DNA of 64,000 nucleotides from Roseomonas sp. (GCA_020249265.1 JADCGA010000003.1:1-64000), one strand, 5' to 3'; positions 35,260-45,082 are shown, counted from the first letter of the stretch. Program-made: numbers and translations. Notes: generated from the sequence alone by a model not told the origin.

Positions 35260-36716
35260 TGCCCCGCCGGTTGCAGCAGGGAAAGCTGCCGGTCTGAGTT
35301 ATCCGTCCAATCCGTCAGCGGAATCGCGTAATCGCCGGTGAAGCAGGCATCGCAGAAATGCGGCTTGGCGGCGTTACGCGCGGGCTGCCCCAAAGCGCGA
35401 TAAAGCCCATCCAGCGAAATAAAGGCCAGGCTATCAACGCCAATGATGCGCGCCATCTCCGCGATATCATGCTTGGCCGCCATCAGATGCGCGCGTTCCG
35501 GCGTATCAATGCCGAAATAGCAGGAATGCGTGGTCGGCGGGGAGGAGACGCGCATATGCACTTCCGTCGCCCCCGCCTGGCGCACCATTTCAACGATCTT
35601 GCGGCTGGTGGTGCCGCGCACGATGGAATCATCCACCAGCACCACACGCTTGCCCTGCAACATGGCGCGATTGGCGCTGTGCTTCAGCTTCACGCCCAGA
35701 TTGCGGATCTGATCCGTGGGTTCAATGAAGGTGCGCCCGACATAGTGATTGCGGATGATGCCAAGTTCAAACGGGATGCCGGCTTCTACCGCATAGCCCA
35801 TCGCCGCCGGCACGCCGGAATCCGGCACGGGCACAATCAAATCCGCTGCCACACCGCTTTCGCGCGCCAATTCTGCCCCGATGCGCTTGCGCGTTTCATA
35901 AACCGGCGTGCCTTCCATGACGCTGTCAGGCCGCGCGAAATAGATATACTCAAAAATGCAGAAGCGGCTTTCGATGCGGCTGAAGGGCTTGATGCTGCGC
36001 AGCCCGCTATCGTCAATCACCACCAACTCGCCCGCTTCGATGTCGCGCACAAATTCTGCGCCCACGATATCCAAAGCGCAGGTCTCAGACGCCAACACCA
36101 GCCCACCATTGGCCAGCCGCCCCAAGACAAGCGGGCGCACACCAAGAGGATCACGCGCCCCAATCAACGCGCCATTATGCAAAGCGACCAGCGAATAGGC
36201 GCCTTGCACCTGTTTCAGCGCATCAATCAGCCGATCAATCACGGTCGAATACAGGCTGATCGCGATGAGATGGATGAAAACTTCCGAATCTGTAGTGCTT
36301 TGGAACAGGCAGCCGCGCCGCACCAAGGCGCGCTTCAACGCAAAGGCATTGGTCAGATTACCATTATGCGCCACCGCAAAACCGCCAAATTCAAAATCCG
36401 CATAAAGTGGCTGCACATTGCGCAGCGCCGTTTCGCCCGTGGTCGCATAGCGGTTATGCCCCACCGCATGCGGCCCGCGCAGCGATGCAATAACCTTGGC
36501 TTCCCCGAAATTATCGCCAACCAGGCCAAGCCCCTTATGGGCGTGGAATAGCCCGGCCTCATCCAGTGTCACGATTCCCGCTGCTTCCTGGCCGCGATGC
36601 TGCAACGCATGCAGGCCAAGCGCGGTCAGTGCCGCCGCGTCGCCACCATTCCACACGCCGAAGACGCCGCATTCCTCATGCGGCTTGTCATCCTCGAATT
36701 CTGCGACACGCGGCAT
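35256..36716 (-). CDS. purF: Amidophosphoribosyltransferase
   Basis: A 486-residue enzyme that makes 5-phosphoribosylamine from PRPP and glutamine, the first committed step of purine synthesis. The class II glutaminase nucleophile is the cysteine in EECGVFG (residue 16), so a 15-residue propeptide must be removed, as in the Bacillus-type enzymes. ALQHRGQEAAG and RYATTG follow. The PRPP-binding loop is VVLVDDSIVRGTTS. CDACFTGDYAIP near the C-terminus contains cysteines like the 4Fe-4S ligands of that class. ATG 36716 has GAGG upstream; a TTG codon at 36728 is less likely. Confidence 0.95.
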   Translation of the reverse strand: MPRVAEFEDDKPHEECGVFGVWNGGDAAALTALGLHALQHRGQEAAGIVTLDEAGLFHAHKGLGLVGDNFGEAKVIASLRGPHAVGHNRYATTGETALRNVQPLYADFEFGGFAVAHNGNLTNAFALKRALVRRGCLFQSTTDSEVFIHLIAISLYSTVIDRLIDALKQVQGAYSLVALHNGALIGARDPLGVRPLVLGRLANGGLVLASETCALDIVGAEFVRDIEAGELVVIDDSGLRSIKPFSRIESRFCIFEYIYFARPDSVMEGTPVYETRKRIGAELARESGVAADLIVPVPDSGVPAAMGYAVEAGIPFELGIIRNHYVGRTFIEPTDQIRNLGVKLKHSANRAMLQGKRVVLVDDSIVRGTTSRKIVEMVRQAGATEVHMRVSSPPTTHSCYFGIDTPERAHLMAAKHDIAEMARIIGVDSLAFISLDGLYRALGQPARNAAKPHFCDACFTGDYAIPLTDWTDNSDRQLSLLQPAGQ

Positions 36717-36724
36717 GGGTAACC

Positions 36725-37282
36725 TCAATTCCGGCTGCGCGCGGGGGGGCGCAGCAATTCTTCAACCGTGGGCGAGCGTGGCAAGGGTGGTTCATTCAGG
36801 CGCGGGCGATATTCTTCCGGCATGACTTCCACCAGCATATGGGCACCCTGCGACAGAAGCGGAAGGGACCGCGCTTCCAGCACCGGTTCCGGCCAGCGAT
36901 CCCCCGGCAGCAACAAACCCGCGACGATATAGGCAACCACCAACAGAAAAGCGCCACGCGCCGCGCCGAAAAGCAGCCCCAGCACGCGGTCAATCCCGCC
37001 CAGCGCCGAATCCTGCACGCGATCGGCAACGGCATTGATCATCAACTTGAAGATGATCAGCGCGACAAGGAAAACCACCCCCGCGCCAATCGCTTCCGCA
37101 AGCCAGGGCGGCGTGAAATAGGGATCGAGAAAGGGCTGAACCTGCTTACGCGCCAGCAGGGCCACCACCGCCGCGCCAACCCACCCCGCCACGCCCAGCG
37201 CTTCGCGCACCAGGCCGTGGAAAAAGGCGAGAATAGCCGACAGGGCGATCACCCCCAGCAGAATGATATCAACCCAATTCAT
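36725..37282 (-). CDS. cvpA: CvpA family membrane protein
   Basis: A 185-residue inner-membrane protein with four helices within residues 1-125 (starting NWVDIILLGVIALSAILAF) and a Pro/Arg-rich cytoplasmic tail. CvpA proteins are linked to envelope homeostasis, and classically to colicin V production. The gene lies eight bases upstream of purF, the same order found in enterobacteria. It follows radA by 33 bases. Confidence 0.9.
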   Translation of the reverse strand: MNWVDIILLGVIALSAILAFFHGLVREALGVAGWVGAAVVALLARKQVQPFLDPYFTPPWLAEAIGAGVVFLVALIIFKLMINAVADRVQDSALGGIDRVLGLLFGAARGAFLLVVAYIVAGLLLPGDRWPEPVLEARSLPLLSQGAHMLVEVMPEEYRPRLNEPPLPRSPTVEELLRPPARSRN

Positions 37283-37315
37283 CGGTCGTCCCTATAGCCC
37301 TCGTGGACAGGCGCG

Positions 37316-38719
37316 TCACGTCTTGGCCTTTTTGGGCAGAGTCTTTTCCGCAAAGCGGGCCACCAGATCGGCCAAATGGCCGATTTCCGATAGACCCATG
37401 CCTTCCGGGGCCGCCGCTGTGCGGCCGCCACGCGCCACCCGGCGCGGCAGGCTGGCACCAGAAAATCCCAGCTTGGCCGCTTCCCGCAGGCGCAATTCGG
37501 CCTGGGATACCTGGCGCACCTCGCCCGAAAGCCCGACCTCGCCGAAATACACCGCACCTGAATCCGTGGGCTGGTCCGTCGCCGCCGAAATCAGCGCCGC
37601 CGCCACCGCCAAATCCGCCGCCGGTTCGGTGATGCGCAAGCCCCCGGCGATATTCAGATAAACGTCATTCTGGCCAAGGCTCATGCCGCAACGCGCCTCC
37701 AACACCGCCAGCAGCATGGAAAGCCGACCAGAATCCCAGCCCACCACCTGCCGGCGCGGCGACCCGCCCGAAGATGGCGACAGCAGCGCCTGGATTTCCA
37801 CCAGCACAGGCCGCGTGCCTTCAATGCCGGCAAAGACCGCGGAGCCCGAGACATTGCCGCGCCGTTCCGCCAAGAACAGCGCTGATGGATTGGCGACTTC
37901 CACCAATCCGCGATCGGTCATTTCGAAAACGCCAATCTCGTCCGTGGCGCCAAATCGGTTCTTCACCGCGCGCAGGATGCGGAATTGGTGGCCGCGATCG
38001 CCTTCGAAATAGAGCGTCGCATCCACCATATGTTCCAGCACGCGCGGCCCGGCCAAAGTGCCTTCCTTGGTGACATGCCCGACCAGCACCAGCGCAAAGC
38101 CGCGCGATTTCGCGAGCCGTATCAATTCCGCGGCGCAAGCACGCACCTGGGCTACCGTGCCTGGTGCCGAATCCAGCGCATCCAGCCAAACGGTCTGGAT
38201 GGAATCCATCACCACCAGCGCGGCATCTGTTTCCTGTTCCAGGCTGGCGCCGATATCGCGCAAAGCCGAGGCAGCGGCCAATTCCATGGGGCTATCGGAA
38301 AGCCCAAGGCGCGCGGCGCGTAGCCTGACCTGCTCCACCGCTTCTTCGCCGGAGATATACAGAACCCGCCGACCGCCAGAGGCCAAGCGCGCCGCCGCTT
38401 GCAGCAGGATGGTGGATTTGCCGATGCCGGGGTCGCCGCCCACCAGCACGGCGGAGGCCGGCACGAAACCCCCGCCCAAAACGCGGTCCAGTTCCGCAAT
38501 GCCGGTCACGATGCGCGGCGGGGGCGCGGAGTCGCCCTTCAGGCCGACAAATTCAACGCGGCGCCCGCCGGCGGTTTTGGCGGCAGGGCCGGGGCCGCGC
38601 GGGGCGTTGGTTTCCTCGATCAGCGTATTCCACTCGCCACAGGCATCGCAGCGCCCCTGCCATTTGGGGCTGACCGCCCCACAGGCTTGGCAAACGAAGC
38701 GGCTGCGATCCTTGGCCAT
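37316..38719 (-). CDS. radA: DNA repair protein RadA
   Basis: A 467-residue RecA-like ATPase that processes recombination intermediates. An N-terminal C4 zinc finger (CQACGAVSPKWQGRCDACG, residues 10-28) precedes the ATPase core: Walker A GGDPGIGKST near 93-102, Walker B ALVVMDSIQ, and the RadA-specific KNRFG motif near 255. The C-terminal Lon-like domain (about 290-460) contains NIAGGLRITEPAADLAVAAAL and GEVGLSGEVRQV. Length and architecture are complete. It heads the radA-cvpA-purF run. Confidence 0.96.
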   Translation of the reverse strand: MAKDRSRFVCQACGAVSPKWQGRCDACGEWNTLIEETNAPRGPGPAAKTAGGRRVEFVGLKGDSAPPPRIVTGIAELDRVLGGGFVPASAVLVGGDPGIGKSTILLQAAARLASGGRRVLYISGEEAVEQVRLRAARLGLSDSPMELAAASALRDIGASLEQETDAALVVMDSIQTVWLDALDSAPGTVAQVRACAAELIRLAKSRGFALVLVGHVTKEGTLAGPRVLEHMVDATLYFEGDRGHQFRILRAVKNRFGATDEIGVFEMTDRGLVEVANPSALFLAERRGNVSGSAVFAGIEGTRPVLVEIQALLSPSSGGSPRRQVVGWDSGRLSMLLAVLEARCGMSLGQNDVYLNIAGGLRITEPAADLAVAAALISAATDQPTDSGAVYFGEVGLSGEVRQVSQAELRLREAAKLGFSGASLPRRVARGGRTAAAPEGMGLSEIGHLADLVARFAEKTLPKKAKT

Positions 38720-38736
38720 TCAGGCGCGCACCCGGA

Positions 38737-39423
38737 TCAGATGATCTTGGTGCGGATATCGCCCACGCCCTCAACAAAGCCTTCCAGCACATCGCCGCGC
38801 ACCACGGCGGCGACCCCTTCCGGCGTGCCGGTCATGATCAAGTCTCCGGGGGCGAGTTCGACCAGTTCGGACAAATTGGCGATGACTTCGGGGACGGACC
38901 AGATCAGCTTGGACAGGTCAGATGTCTGCGTGACCTTGCCATTCACCTTGAGCTCAATCTTGCCCTTGGCCGGGTTCACGCCAGCGGCGGGCACCAGCAG
39001 GCCCATAGGGGCGGATTTGTCGAAGCCCTTGCCCATATCCCAGGGGCGACCTGTCTTCTTCGCCTCATTCTGGATATCGCGGCGGGTCATATCCAAGCCG
39101 GCGCAATAGCCCCAAACATGGGAAAGCGCGTCGGCCACCGCGATATTGCGCCCGCCACGCCCAATGGCGACCACCAATTCCATTTCATGATGGAGCGATT
39201 TGGTGACGGAAGGGTAGGGCGTATCCGCGCCATTGATCACCACGGAATCCGACGGTTTGGCGAAGTAGAAGGGCGGTTCGCGGGTTGGGTCGCTGCCCAT
39301 TTCGATGGCGTGCTCAGCGTAATTGCGCCCGACGCAGAAAATGCGGCGCACCGGGAAAAGCGCGTCACTGCCCTTGATCGGCAGCGCGGCGACAGGCGGG
39401 GGCGGGAAGACATAGGACACCAT
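38737..39423 (-). CDS. Fumarylacetoacetate hydrolase family protein
   Basis: A 228-residue FAH-fold enzyme. The short form with [27 protein letters not shown] and [12 protein letters not shown] carries the metal-binding Glu and Asp residues of the family, and [15 protein letters not shown] is the C-terminal hallmark. Members include acylpyruvases and 2-hydroxyhepta-diene-dioate isomerases that hydrolyse C-C bonds or tautomerise diketo acids. The exact substrate cannot be told. It is upstream of radA by 17 bases but has its own upstream gap with a terminator for the genes before it. Confidence 0.88.
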   Translation of the reverse strand: MVSYVFPPPPVAALPIKGSDALFPVRRIFCVGRNYAEHAIEMGSDPTREPPFYFAKPSDSVVINGADTPYPSVTKSLHHEMELVVAIGRGGRNIAVADALSHVWGYCAGLDMTRRDIQNEAKKTGRPWDMGKGFDKSAPMGLLVPAAGVNPAKGKIELKVNGKVTQTSDLSKLIWSVPEVIANLSELVELAPGDLIMTGTPEGVAAVVRGDVLEGFVEGVGDIRTKII

Positions 39424-39741
39424 CCGAGCGACTCCTTCGGCTATTCCTTGCCGCTATACCCCCAGCCGAGGGCTGCCGGAAGGCGGGGCCAGGGCTTTGC
39501 GTGTCATGTGAGCGTGACGGCGCATCTGTCTGAGGTGGCGAGATTCCGCCCAAACAAAAACGCCCGGTCAGGGGGGTGACCGGGCGCTACTTTGTATTTT
39601 CCGATCGGAAAGGTCGGGCGAGCCGGCAGGGGGTGCCGGGATCGCGACCGCCGGCAAAGCCATGGCCGACAAGGATTTTGTAGAACATTTGGACGAAAAA
39701 GCAAAGCCCCAAAACGCAAATCGCCGTGTTAAGAAACCGCG
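39424..39741. other. Intergenic region with terminator
   Basis: A 318-base gap. It holds the minus-strand terminator described at 39553-39586, the leader of the FAH-family gene and, at 39600-39660, further GC-rich inverted sequences. Two open frames cross it (plus from 39662, minus to 39504) but neither has family resemblance nor a ribosome site, so I call no gene. Confidence 0.5.
39553..39586 (-). terminator. Rho-independent terminator after the amidotransferase gene
   Basis: CGCCCGGTCA (39561-39570) and TGACCGGGCG (39577-39586) form a perfect ten-base stem with a six-base loop. On the minus strand UUUUUGUUUG follows. It would end transcripts arriving from the gene at 39742-40539. Confidence 0.85.
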
Positions 39742-40539
39742 TCACTCCGCCGCGGCGGCGAGCCTTGCCCCGGCATGGGCGGCGGCGGCGCGGCCAAAGG
39801 CTTCGAAAATGGCGCGGCTATCGGCATCGCGCTCCCAGTCATATTCGGGGTGCCATTGCACGCCAATCGCGAAGCCGCGCGCGCCTTCAACGCGCACTGC
39901 TTCAATGGTGCCATCCGGTGCCCAGCCTTCCGCGACCAGGCGCGGCGCCAGGCGCTGCACCGCCTGATTATGCAGCGAATTCACCGCAAGCTGAGCCGCG
40001 CTTCGTGAAGCGGCGGTAAGGGTCGCGGCCAAGGCCCCAGCGCCGTCAATCCGCACCAGATGCGCCTTGCCGGTCCTCACCAGCGGGATTTTCTGATCCG
40101 ATGGGGTGGAATGATCCATCCGCCCCGGCAAATCCTGCACGCGTTGATCCAGGCTGCCGCCGAGCGCCACATTCAATTCCTGCATGCCGCGACAAATCGC
40201 GAGCAGGGGGATACCCGCCGCAATGGCGGCGCGGATCAGCGGCAGGGTGGTCGCGTCTCGGTCCTGGTCTTCCGGCGTGCCTTCGGCATGGGGTGGGCCA
40301 TCATAATGGCCAGGCCAGACATTGGACCGGCTGCCGGTCAGGATCAGGCCATTGATATGGGCAAGGTAATCCTGCGCCGCTTCTTCGCCCGCCGCCGGCA
40401 GCAGCACCGGGGTGCCGCCCACCGGGCCGCGCACCACGCGCACATAGCTGTCAGACGCCGCGTGGTTGGGCGTACCGAAGATGCCGAAAGGCTTGATGCA
40501 ACAGGAAATGCCAATCAGAGGTCTCATGGGATGATACAT
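39742..40539 (-). CDS. Class I glutamine amidotransferase-like peptidase C26 (PuuD-like)
   Basis: A 265-residue hydrolase of the gamma-glutamyl-gamma-aminobutyrate hydrolase type, which frees glutamate from gamma-glutamylated amines. The nucleophile is the cysteine in LAICRGMQELNVALGG (near residue 119), and the His-Glu pair lies in GVQWHPEYD near 230. No other puu genes are nearby, so the substrate is uncertain. The start could be ATG 40539 (weak GCGGAA upstream) or ATG 40527, which matches the usual MRPLIGIS start. A terminator follows downstream. Confidence 0.88.
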   Translation of the reverse strand: MYHPMRPLIGISCCIKPFGIFGTPNHAASDSYVRVVRGPVGGTPVLLPAAGEEAAQDYLAHINGLILTGSRSNVWPGHYDGPPHAEGTPEDQDRDATTLPLIRAAIAAGIPLLAICRGMQELNVALGGSLDQRVQDLPGRMDHSTPSDQKIPLVRTGKAHLVRIDGAGALAATLTAASRSAAQLAVNSLHNQAVQRLAPRLVAEGWAPDGTIEAVRVEGARGFAIGVQWHPEYDWERDADSRAIFEAFGRAAAAHAGARLAAAAE

Positions 40540-40610
40540 TTCCGCGACACCATGGCGGGATCAAGGCGATTCGGTTGATTTCGGCGGTTTTTTTGCGTCG
40601 TTCATGGGTT

Positions 40611-40904
40611 TCACGGAGAATACCCATCAACCAGCACCACCTGGCTTTCGGTGCTTTCAATCCGCAGCTTCAATAGCGGCGCATATTCCGGGCTGAAATA
40701 GAAGGCGCGGGCAGCATACAGGCTGGCGAATTCCAGCACCACCATGCGGCTAAAACCATCGGCATTCTCAAGCTTTTCCATCGTGCCACCACGCACAACA
40801 TAGCGCCCGCCATATTGCGCGATCACCGCCGGGACCCCGGCGCGATAACGTTCAAAACCTTCGGGGTCAGTCACTTTGAGGTTTGCGATCAAATAGCCGG
40901 GCAT
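40611..40904 (-). CDS. DUF1330 domain protein
   Basis: A 97-residue ferredoxin-like-fold protein. GYLIANLKVTDPEGFERYRAGVPAVI and YGGRYVVRGG, followed by the FASLYAARAFYFSPEYAPLLKLR segment, are the DUF1330 pattern. The family has no established reaction, although it is structurally related to small dimeric alpha/beta-barrel enzymes. It lies 11 bases after the GST stop, so the two are probably co-transcribed with gshB. Confidence 0.9.
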   Translation of the reverse strand: MPGYLIANLKVTDPEGFERYRAGVPAVIAQYGGRYVVRGGTMEKLENADGFSRMVVLEFASLYAARAFYFSPEYAPLLKLRIESTESQVVLVDGYSP

Positions 40905-40915
40905 GGTGTTCTCCT

Positions 40916-41548
40916 TCAGGTCAATGGCGGCGCCAGCCAGCGTTGAAAGCCGGGCCTTTCGCCAAGTTTGGCATACCAGCGCGCCAGGGTGGGAAATTCC
41001 GGCATGCCCGGCAAGCGCACTTCAGGGCCAAACCAGCGTCGGGCGTAACAGCCGAGCACGATGTCGGCGATGGTCATGGTTGGGCCATCCAGAAACGGGC
41101 CGCCATGCTTGCTGATCCAATGGTCAAGAATGGCCCAGCATTCGCCGGCTGCCTGTGCAGCCGCTTCAATCTGCGCCATATCGCGTTTTTCGGGCGGCGT
41201 GCGCACCAAGCCCCAGAACAGGTTGCGCTCCGCGGGGCCGAGTGTCGAAAGCTGCCAATCCATCCAGCGATCCGCCGAAGCGCGTGCTGCCGGATCAGCC
41301 GGGTAAAGCGGGCTTTGGTATTTCATCCCCAGATACCGCAACACGCTATTCGATTCCCACAGGATGAAATCGCCGTCTTCCAGGGTTGGCACGCGGCCAT
41401 TCGGGTTCATGGCGCGGTAATCCGCATCATTCACCCGGCCATGTTCCATGCCGGCATCCACGCGATCATAAGCCTGCCCGAGTTCATCGAGCATCCACAG
41501 CACCTTCTTCACATTGATCGAATTGGTGCGGCCCCAAAGTTTCAGCAT
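40916..41548 (-). CDS. Glutathione S-transferase
   Basis: A 210-residue GST. The N-terminal thioredoxin-like domain begins MLKLWGRTNSINVKKVLWML with a candidate catalytic Ser/Asn in TNSIN, and has the cis-proline and glutathione contact in GRVPTLED and WESNSVLRYL. The helical C-terminal domain follows. It begins one base after the glutathione synthase stop (TGA-A-ATG), so enzyme and cofactor supply are coupled. Substrate is unknown. Confidence 0.92.
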   Translation of the reverse strand: MLKLWGRTNSINVKKVLWMLDELGQAYDRVDAGMEHGRVNDADYRAMNPNGRVPTLEDGDFILWESNSVLRYLGMKYQSPLYPADPAARASADRWMDWQLSTLGPAERNLFWGLVRTPPEKRDMAQIEAAAQAAGECWAILDHWISKHGGPFLDGPTMTIADIVLGCYARRWFGPEVRLPGMPEFPTLARWYAKLGERPGFQRWLAPPLT

Positions 41549-41549
41549 T

Positions 41550-42500
41550 TCAGCGCCTTTTCGCTTCAATGGCGTCCCAGATGGCGCGTTCCAAATACAC
41601 ACCATCAAAGCGCGCCAATTCCTGCAAGCCGGTCGGGCTGGTGACGTTGATTTCGGTCAGGTAGCCGCCAATCACGTCAATGCCGACAAAGATCATCCCG
41701 CGCGCCTTCAATTCGGGCCCGATCCGCGCGCAGATTTCCCGCTCTCGCTCGGTCAGCTTGGTGGGTTCGGGCCGGCCGCCGACATGCATATTTGACCGCG
41801 CCTCGCCTGCCGCCGGCACGCGATTGATGCCGCCCATGGCAACGCCATCCACCAGGATGATGCGCTTATCACCTTCACGCACCGCGGGCAGGTATTGCTG
41901 GATCATCAGCGGTTCGCGGGAGCGTTCCGTGAAAAGCTCCACCAGCGCATTCATGTTGGGATCATCGGGGCGGAGGTGAAACACGCCGGCGCCGCCATTG
42001 CCGAAAAGTGGCTTGATGATGATGTCGCCATGTTCCGCCCGGAAGGCCGCGATGCGGCGGCGGTCCGCCGTGACCAGTGTGGTCGGCATCAAATCCGGAA
42101 AATGCGTGACGAACAGCTTTTCCGGCGCATTGCGGACCTGGGCGGGGTCATTCACCACCAGCGTCTTGGGGTGGATATGTTCCAGGATATGGGTGGCCGT
42201 GATGTAGCCCATGTCAAAGGGTGGGTCTTGGCGCATCAGCACCACATCGGCATCGCGGCCAAGGTCCAGTTCCACCTCTGCCCCGAAGGTGTAGTGGTTG
42301 CCATATTCGCGCCTGAGGGTGATGGGCCGCGCCCAGGCGGTCACGCGCCCGCCACGCAGCGCCAAATCCCGGACATGGTAATGCCAGAGCTTGTGGCCGC
42401 GCGCCTCGGCTTCCAGCATCAGGGCGAAGGTTGAATCGCCATCAATATTGATGGTCTCAATAGGGTCCATCTGGACCGCGACGCGGAGGGAAGTGGTCAT
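41550..42500 (-). CDS. gshB: Glutathione synthetase
   Basis: A 316-residue ATP-grasp ligase joining gamma-glutamylcysteine and glycine. Family features: [23 protein letters not shown] at the N-terminus, [27 protein letters not shown] (ATP-grasp lysine and glycine-rich loop), and [23 protein letters not shown] with metal-binding Asp, Glu and Asn. Length is normal. It is first in a gshB-GST-DUF1330 unit. Confidence 0.95.
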   Translation of the reverse strand: MTTSLRVAVQMDPIETINIDGDSTFALMLEAEARGHKLWHYHVRDLALRGGRVTAWARPITLRREYGNHYTFGAEVELDLGRDADVVLMRQDPPFDMGYITATHILEHIHPKTLVVNDPAQVRNAPEKLFVTHFPDLMPTTLVTADRRRIAAFRAEHGDIIIKPLFGNGGAGVFHLRPDDPNMNALVELFTERSREPLMIQQYLPAVREGDKRIILVDGVAMGGINRVPAAGEARSNMHVGGRPEPTKLTEREREICARIGPELKARGMIFVGIDVIGGYLTEINVTSPTGLQELARFDGVYLERAIWDAIEAKRR

Positions 42501-42623
42501 GGCGTGTGCCCCATGGGTTGGCTTTCAAGGGGTCTTGAAGCCGAGAAAGCGGCGCCGCACCAGCCCAGCCCCCCAGCCCCTAAGCGGCACGGTTTACGAA
42601 AGCGGTTGCCATGGCCGTTAATC

Positions 42624-42643
42624 CTTGCCTAACCTACGGCAAG
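42624..42643. promoter_or_regulatory. Inverted repeat upstream of ABC importer operon
   Basis: CTTGCC (42624-42629) and GGCAAG (42638-42643) form a perfect inverted repeat with an eight-base centre, about 60 bases before the solute-binding-protein start. Its position fits an operator for a substrate-responsive regulator, but no regulator gene is nearby and the operator role is a guess. Confidence 0.3.
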
Positions 42644-42705
42644 CCTTGGCCGGAACGCGGTCTGGGAAGAGGCAAACAACGAATAAATCAAGGAGGATCC
42701 TAATT

Positions 42706-44061
42706 ATGGCAGATATCAAACGGCGTACGCTTTTGCGCTCTGGCGCCGGGGTGGCGGCAGCGGGTGTGCTTTCAGCCCCCATGGTCCATGCCCAAGGCAC
42801 CGGCGGCACGCTCCGCTGCGGCTTCTGGGACCATTGGGTGCCCAATGGCAATGTGGTGATGCGGCAGCTTTGCGCCGAATGGGGCCAGGCCAATCGCGTT
42901 GATGTGCAGATGGATACCGTCACATCCAACGGCAACCAGATTCTGTTGACCATCAACGCCCAGGCGCAATCGCGCACCGGCTATGATCTGATGTCCTTCC
43001 CCGCCTGGGAACCGAGCAACCACCAGCGCATGCTTGAGCCGGTGGATGATGTCATGCGCAACCTGACCCAGAAATACGGCACGGTGACGCCGGCGGCGGA
43101 ATATCTGGGCAAGCCCGCCGGCACTTGGGTGGCCATCCCTGCCGTGGCTGGCACGCAGTTGAAGCCTTCCTGCGTGCGCTTTGACCTTTTGCAGCAGCAT
43201 GCCGGCATTGATATTCGTGCCATGTGGCCGGCCAGGAATGAGCGTGGCCCGGGCGCTGATCAATGGAATTGGGAAACCTTTGCACGCGCCGCCGAAGCCT
43301 GCCAAAGGGCCGGCGTCCCCTTTGGCCTGCCCATGGGCAGCTTTACCGATGCGGTGGATTGGGTGGGGGCGCTTTTTGAATCTTATGGCGCCTTCATGAT
43401 GGATGCACGCGGCACGATCACGGTGCGCAACAATCCCAAGCTGCGTGCAGCGGTGGAAATGTGCGCCCGGATCAGCCGCTTCCTGCCCAATGATGTTTGG
43501 GCCTGGGATGATGGCGGCAATAACCGCGCGCTGATTTCCGGCCGTTCGGCGCTGATCTTCAACCCGCCTTCAGCCTGGGCGGTGGCGAAGCGCGATGCGC
43601 CGCAAGTGGCCGAAAACTGCTGGACCGTGCCGATGCCCGCCGGGCCGGAAGGGCGCTTCGCCGCCTATCTGCCCTATTTCTGGGGTATCTGGAATTTCAG
43701 CCGCAGCAAGGGCGCGGCCAAGGCCTTCCTGGAATGGCTGTCTGATCGTCCGCAGGCGGAACGCCAGACCAATGGGTCCGCTGGCTATGACATCCCGCCC
43801 TTCGCCAGCATGTCGGACTTCAAGGTTTGGGAAACCGAAGGCCCGCCGGTGGGTTCGGTCTATAACTACCCGGTGCGCGCGCACCACAACGCGAAGACCT
43901 CCATCGCCATGGCGCCCGCGCCAGCGGCCATGGCGGTGCAGATGTATAACCAGGGCCTGAATACCAAGCTGGTTGCACGCATTGTGCAGGGTGGTGAGAC
44001 GGTGGATCAGGCGCTGACCTGGGTGGAGCGCGAGCTCAATACCATCCGCCGCGGCGGCTAA
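42706..44061 (+). CDS. ABC transporter extracellular solute-binding protein (family 1)
   Basis: A 451-residue periplasmic binding protein of the sugar/polyol class. The N-terminus (KRRTLLRSGAGVAAAGVLSA) has adjacent arginines and a hydrophobic stretch ending at VHAQG, suggesting Tat export. The mature part has the family-1 segments YDLMSFPAWEPSNHQRMLEPVDD and FWGIWNFSRSKGAAKAFLEWL. ATG 42706 has a textbook AGGAGG upstream. It leads an operon of two permeases, an ATPase, an SDR and an Ldh2-family dehydrogenase. A hairpin follows it, consistent with higher expression than the permeases. The ligand is unknown; a sugar acid or polyol fits the dehydrogenases. Confidence 0.9.
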   Translation: MADIKRRTLLRSGAGVAAAGVLSAPMVHAQGTGGTLRCGFWDHWVPNGNVVMRQLCAEWGQANRVDVQMDTVTSNGNQILLTINAQAQSRTGYDLMSFPAWEPSNHQRMLEPVDDVMRNLTQKYGTVTPAAEYLGKPAGTWVAIPAVAGTQLKPSCVRFDLLQQHAGIDIRAMWPARNERGPGADQWNWETFARAAEACQRAGVPFGLPMGSFTDAVDWVGALFESYGAFMMDARGTITVRNNPKLRAAVEMCARISRFLPNDVWAWDDGGNNRALISGRSALIFNPPSAWAVAKRDAPQVAENCWTVPMPAGPEGRFAAYLPYFWGIWNFSRSKGAAKAFLEWLSDRPQAERQTNGSAGYDIPPFASMSDFKVWETEGPPVGSVYNYPVRAHHNAKTSIAMAPAPAAMAVQMYNQGLNTKLVARIVQGGETVDQALTWVERELNTIRRGG

Positions 44062-44069
44062 CCGCGCAT

Positions 44070-44099
44070 GACGGGCGGCGCTGCGCCGCCCGTCTTTCA
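44070..44099 (+). terminator. Intra-operon hairpin after the binding-protein gene
   Basis: GACGGGCGGC (44070-44079) and GCCGCCCGTC (44085-44094) form a perfect ten-base stem, followed by TTTCATTTC. It lies between the binding-protein stop and the first permease start. Partial termination or 3'-end stabilisation here is the usual way such operons make more binding protein than permease. Confidence 0.55.
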
Positions 44100-44119
44100 T
44101 TTCAGGAAAGGTTCAGACC

Positions 44120-45082
44120 ATGGCCGCTGACGCCAGCACGGCGCCAATTATGCCTTCTGCGCCCGGTTCGGGGCGTGCTTCCAGCCTGCAACGCTTGGCG
44201 CGGCGGCGTTCGACCATTGCCGTGCTGATGACCATGCCCTTGCTTGTGGTGCTGATCGGCCTGGTCGCCTATCCTGCCGGCTACGGGATTTACCTTTCCA
44301 CGCTCAATCGCCGCATGACCGGCTTTATGGAAGGCGAATGGCTGCCCACCGGTCTCGGCAATTTCGAGATTTTGTTTGAAAGCGAGACCTTCTGGGCCGT
44401 TGCCTGGCAATCCTGCATCTTCGCCATTACGGCGGTGATCCTGAAGGCGTTGGTCGGGTTTTGGCTGGCGCATATGCTGCACCACATCCCAAGCAAGGGG
44501 CAGCGGAAATGGCGCGGCATGTTGCTGGTGCCCTGGGTTATTCCGCCGGCGCTTTCCACGCTTGGCTGGTGGTGGATGTTTGATCCGGCCTATTCTTCCA
44601 TCAATTGGCTTTTCCAGGTTGTTGGCATTCCAGCCGTTCCCTGGCTTGGCGAGAAATGGTGGGCGCGGCTTTCCATCATCATCGTCAATGTCTGGTATGG
44701 TGCGCCGTTCTTCATGATTATGTATCTGGCGGCACTCAAATCCGTGCCGGAACAGCTTTATGAGGCCGCGGCGATTGATGGCGCCACAAGCTGGCAGCGC
44801 CTGCGCTATGTGACGCTACCGATGATGGCGAATATCATTTCGATTACCGTGCTGTTCAGCCTGATCGTCACCTTCGCCAATTACGATATTGTGCGCGTGC
44901 TGACGAATGGCGGACCGCGGGATTTGACGCATGTATTCGCGTCCTACGCATTCCAGGTCGGGATTCTTTCCGGCAATATCCCACGCGGTGCCGCGGTAAG
45001 CCTGTTCATGTTCCCAATCCTTGCCATTTGCGCCTTCTTCGTGCTGCGTGGCGTCACCCGTCGCAATAAGGAGCAGATGTAA
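44120..45082 (+). CDS. Sugar-type ABC transporter permease (MalF-like)
   Basis: A 320-residue inner-membrane permease with six helices. The cytoplasmic EAA loop that contacts the ATPase reads EQLYEAAAIDGATSWQRLRYVTLPMM, near residues 213-238. AGGAAAGG precedes the start. Its stop overlaps the start of the second permease by one base. It forms the channel with the gene product that follows. Confidence 0.92.
   Translation: MAADASTAPIMPSAPGSGRASSLQRLARRRSTIAVLMTMPLLVVLIGLVAYPAGYGIYLSTLNRRMTGFMEGEWLPTGLGNFEILFESETFWAVAWQSCIFAITAVILKALVGFWLAHMLHHIPSKGQRKWRGMLLVPWVIPPALSTLGWWWMFDPAYSSINWLFQVVGIPAVPWLGEKWWARLSIIIVNVWYGAPFFMIMYLAALKSVPEQLYEAAAIDGATSWQRLRYVTLPMMANIISITVLFSLIVTFANYDIVRVLTNGGPRDLTHVFASYAFQVGILSGNIPRGAAVSLFMFPILAICAFFVLRGVTRRNKEQM

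Noticed and set aside
39504-39719. Open frames across the 39424-39741 gap on both strands
   Set aside because: The minus-strand frame crosses the terminator hairpin, neither frame has a ribosome-binding site, and the residue content is not protein-like.
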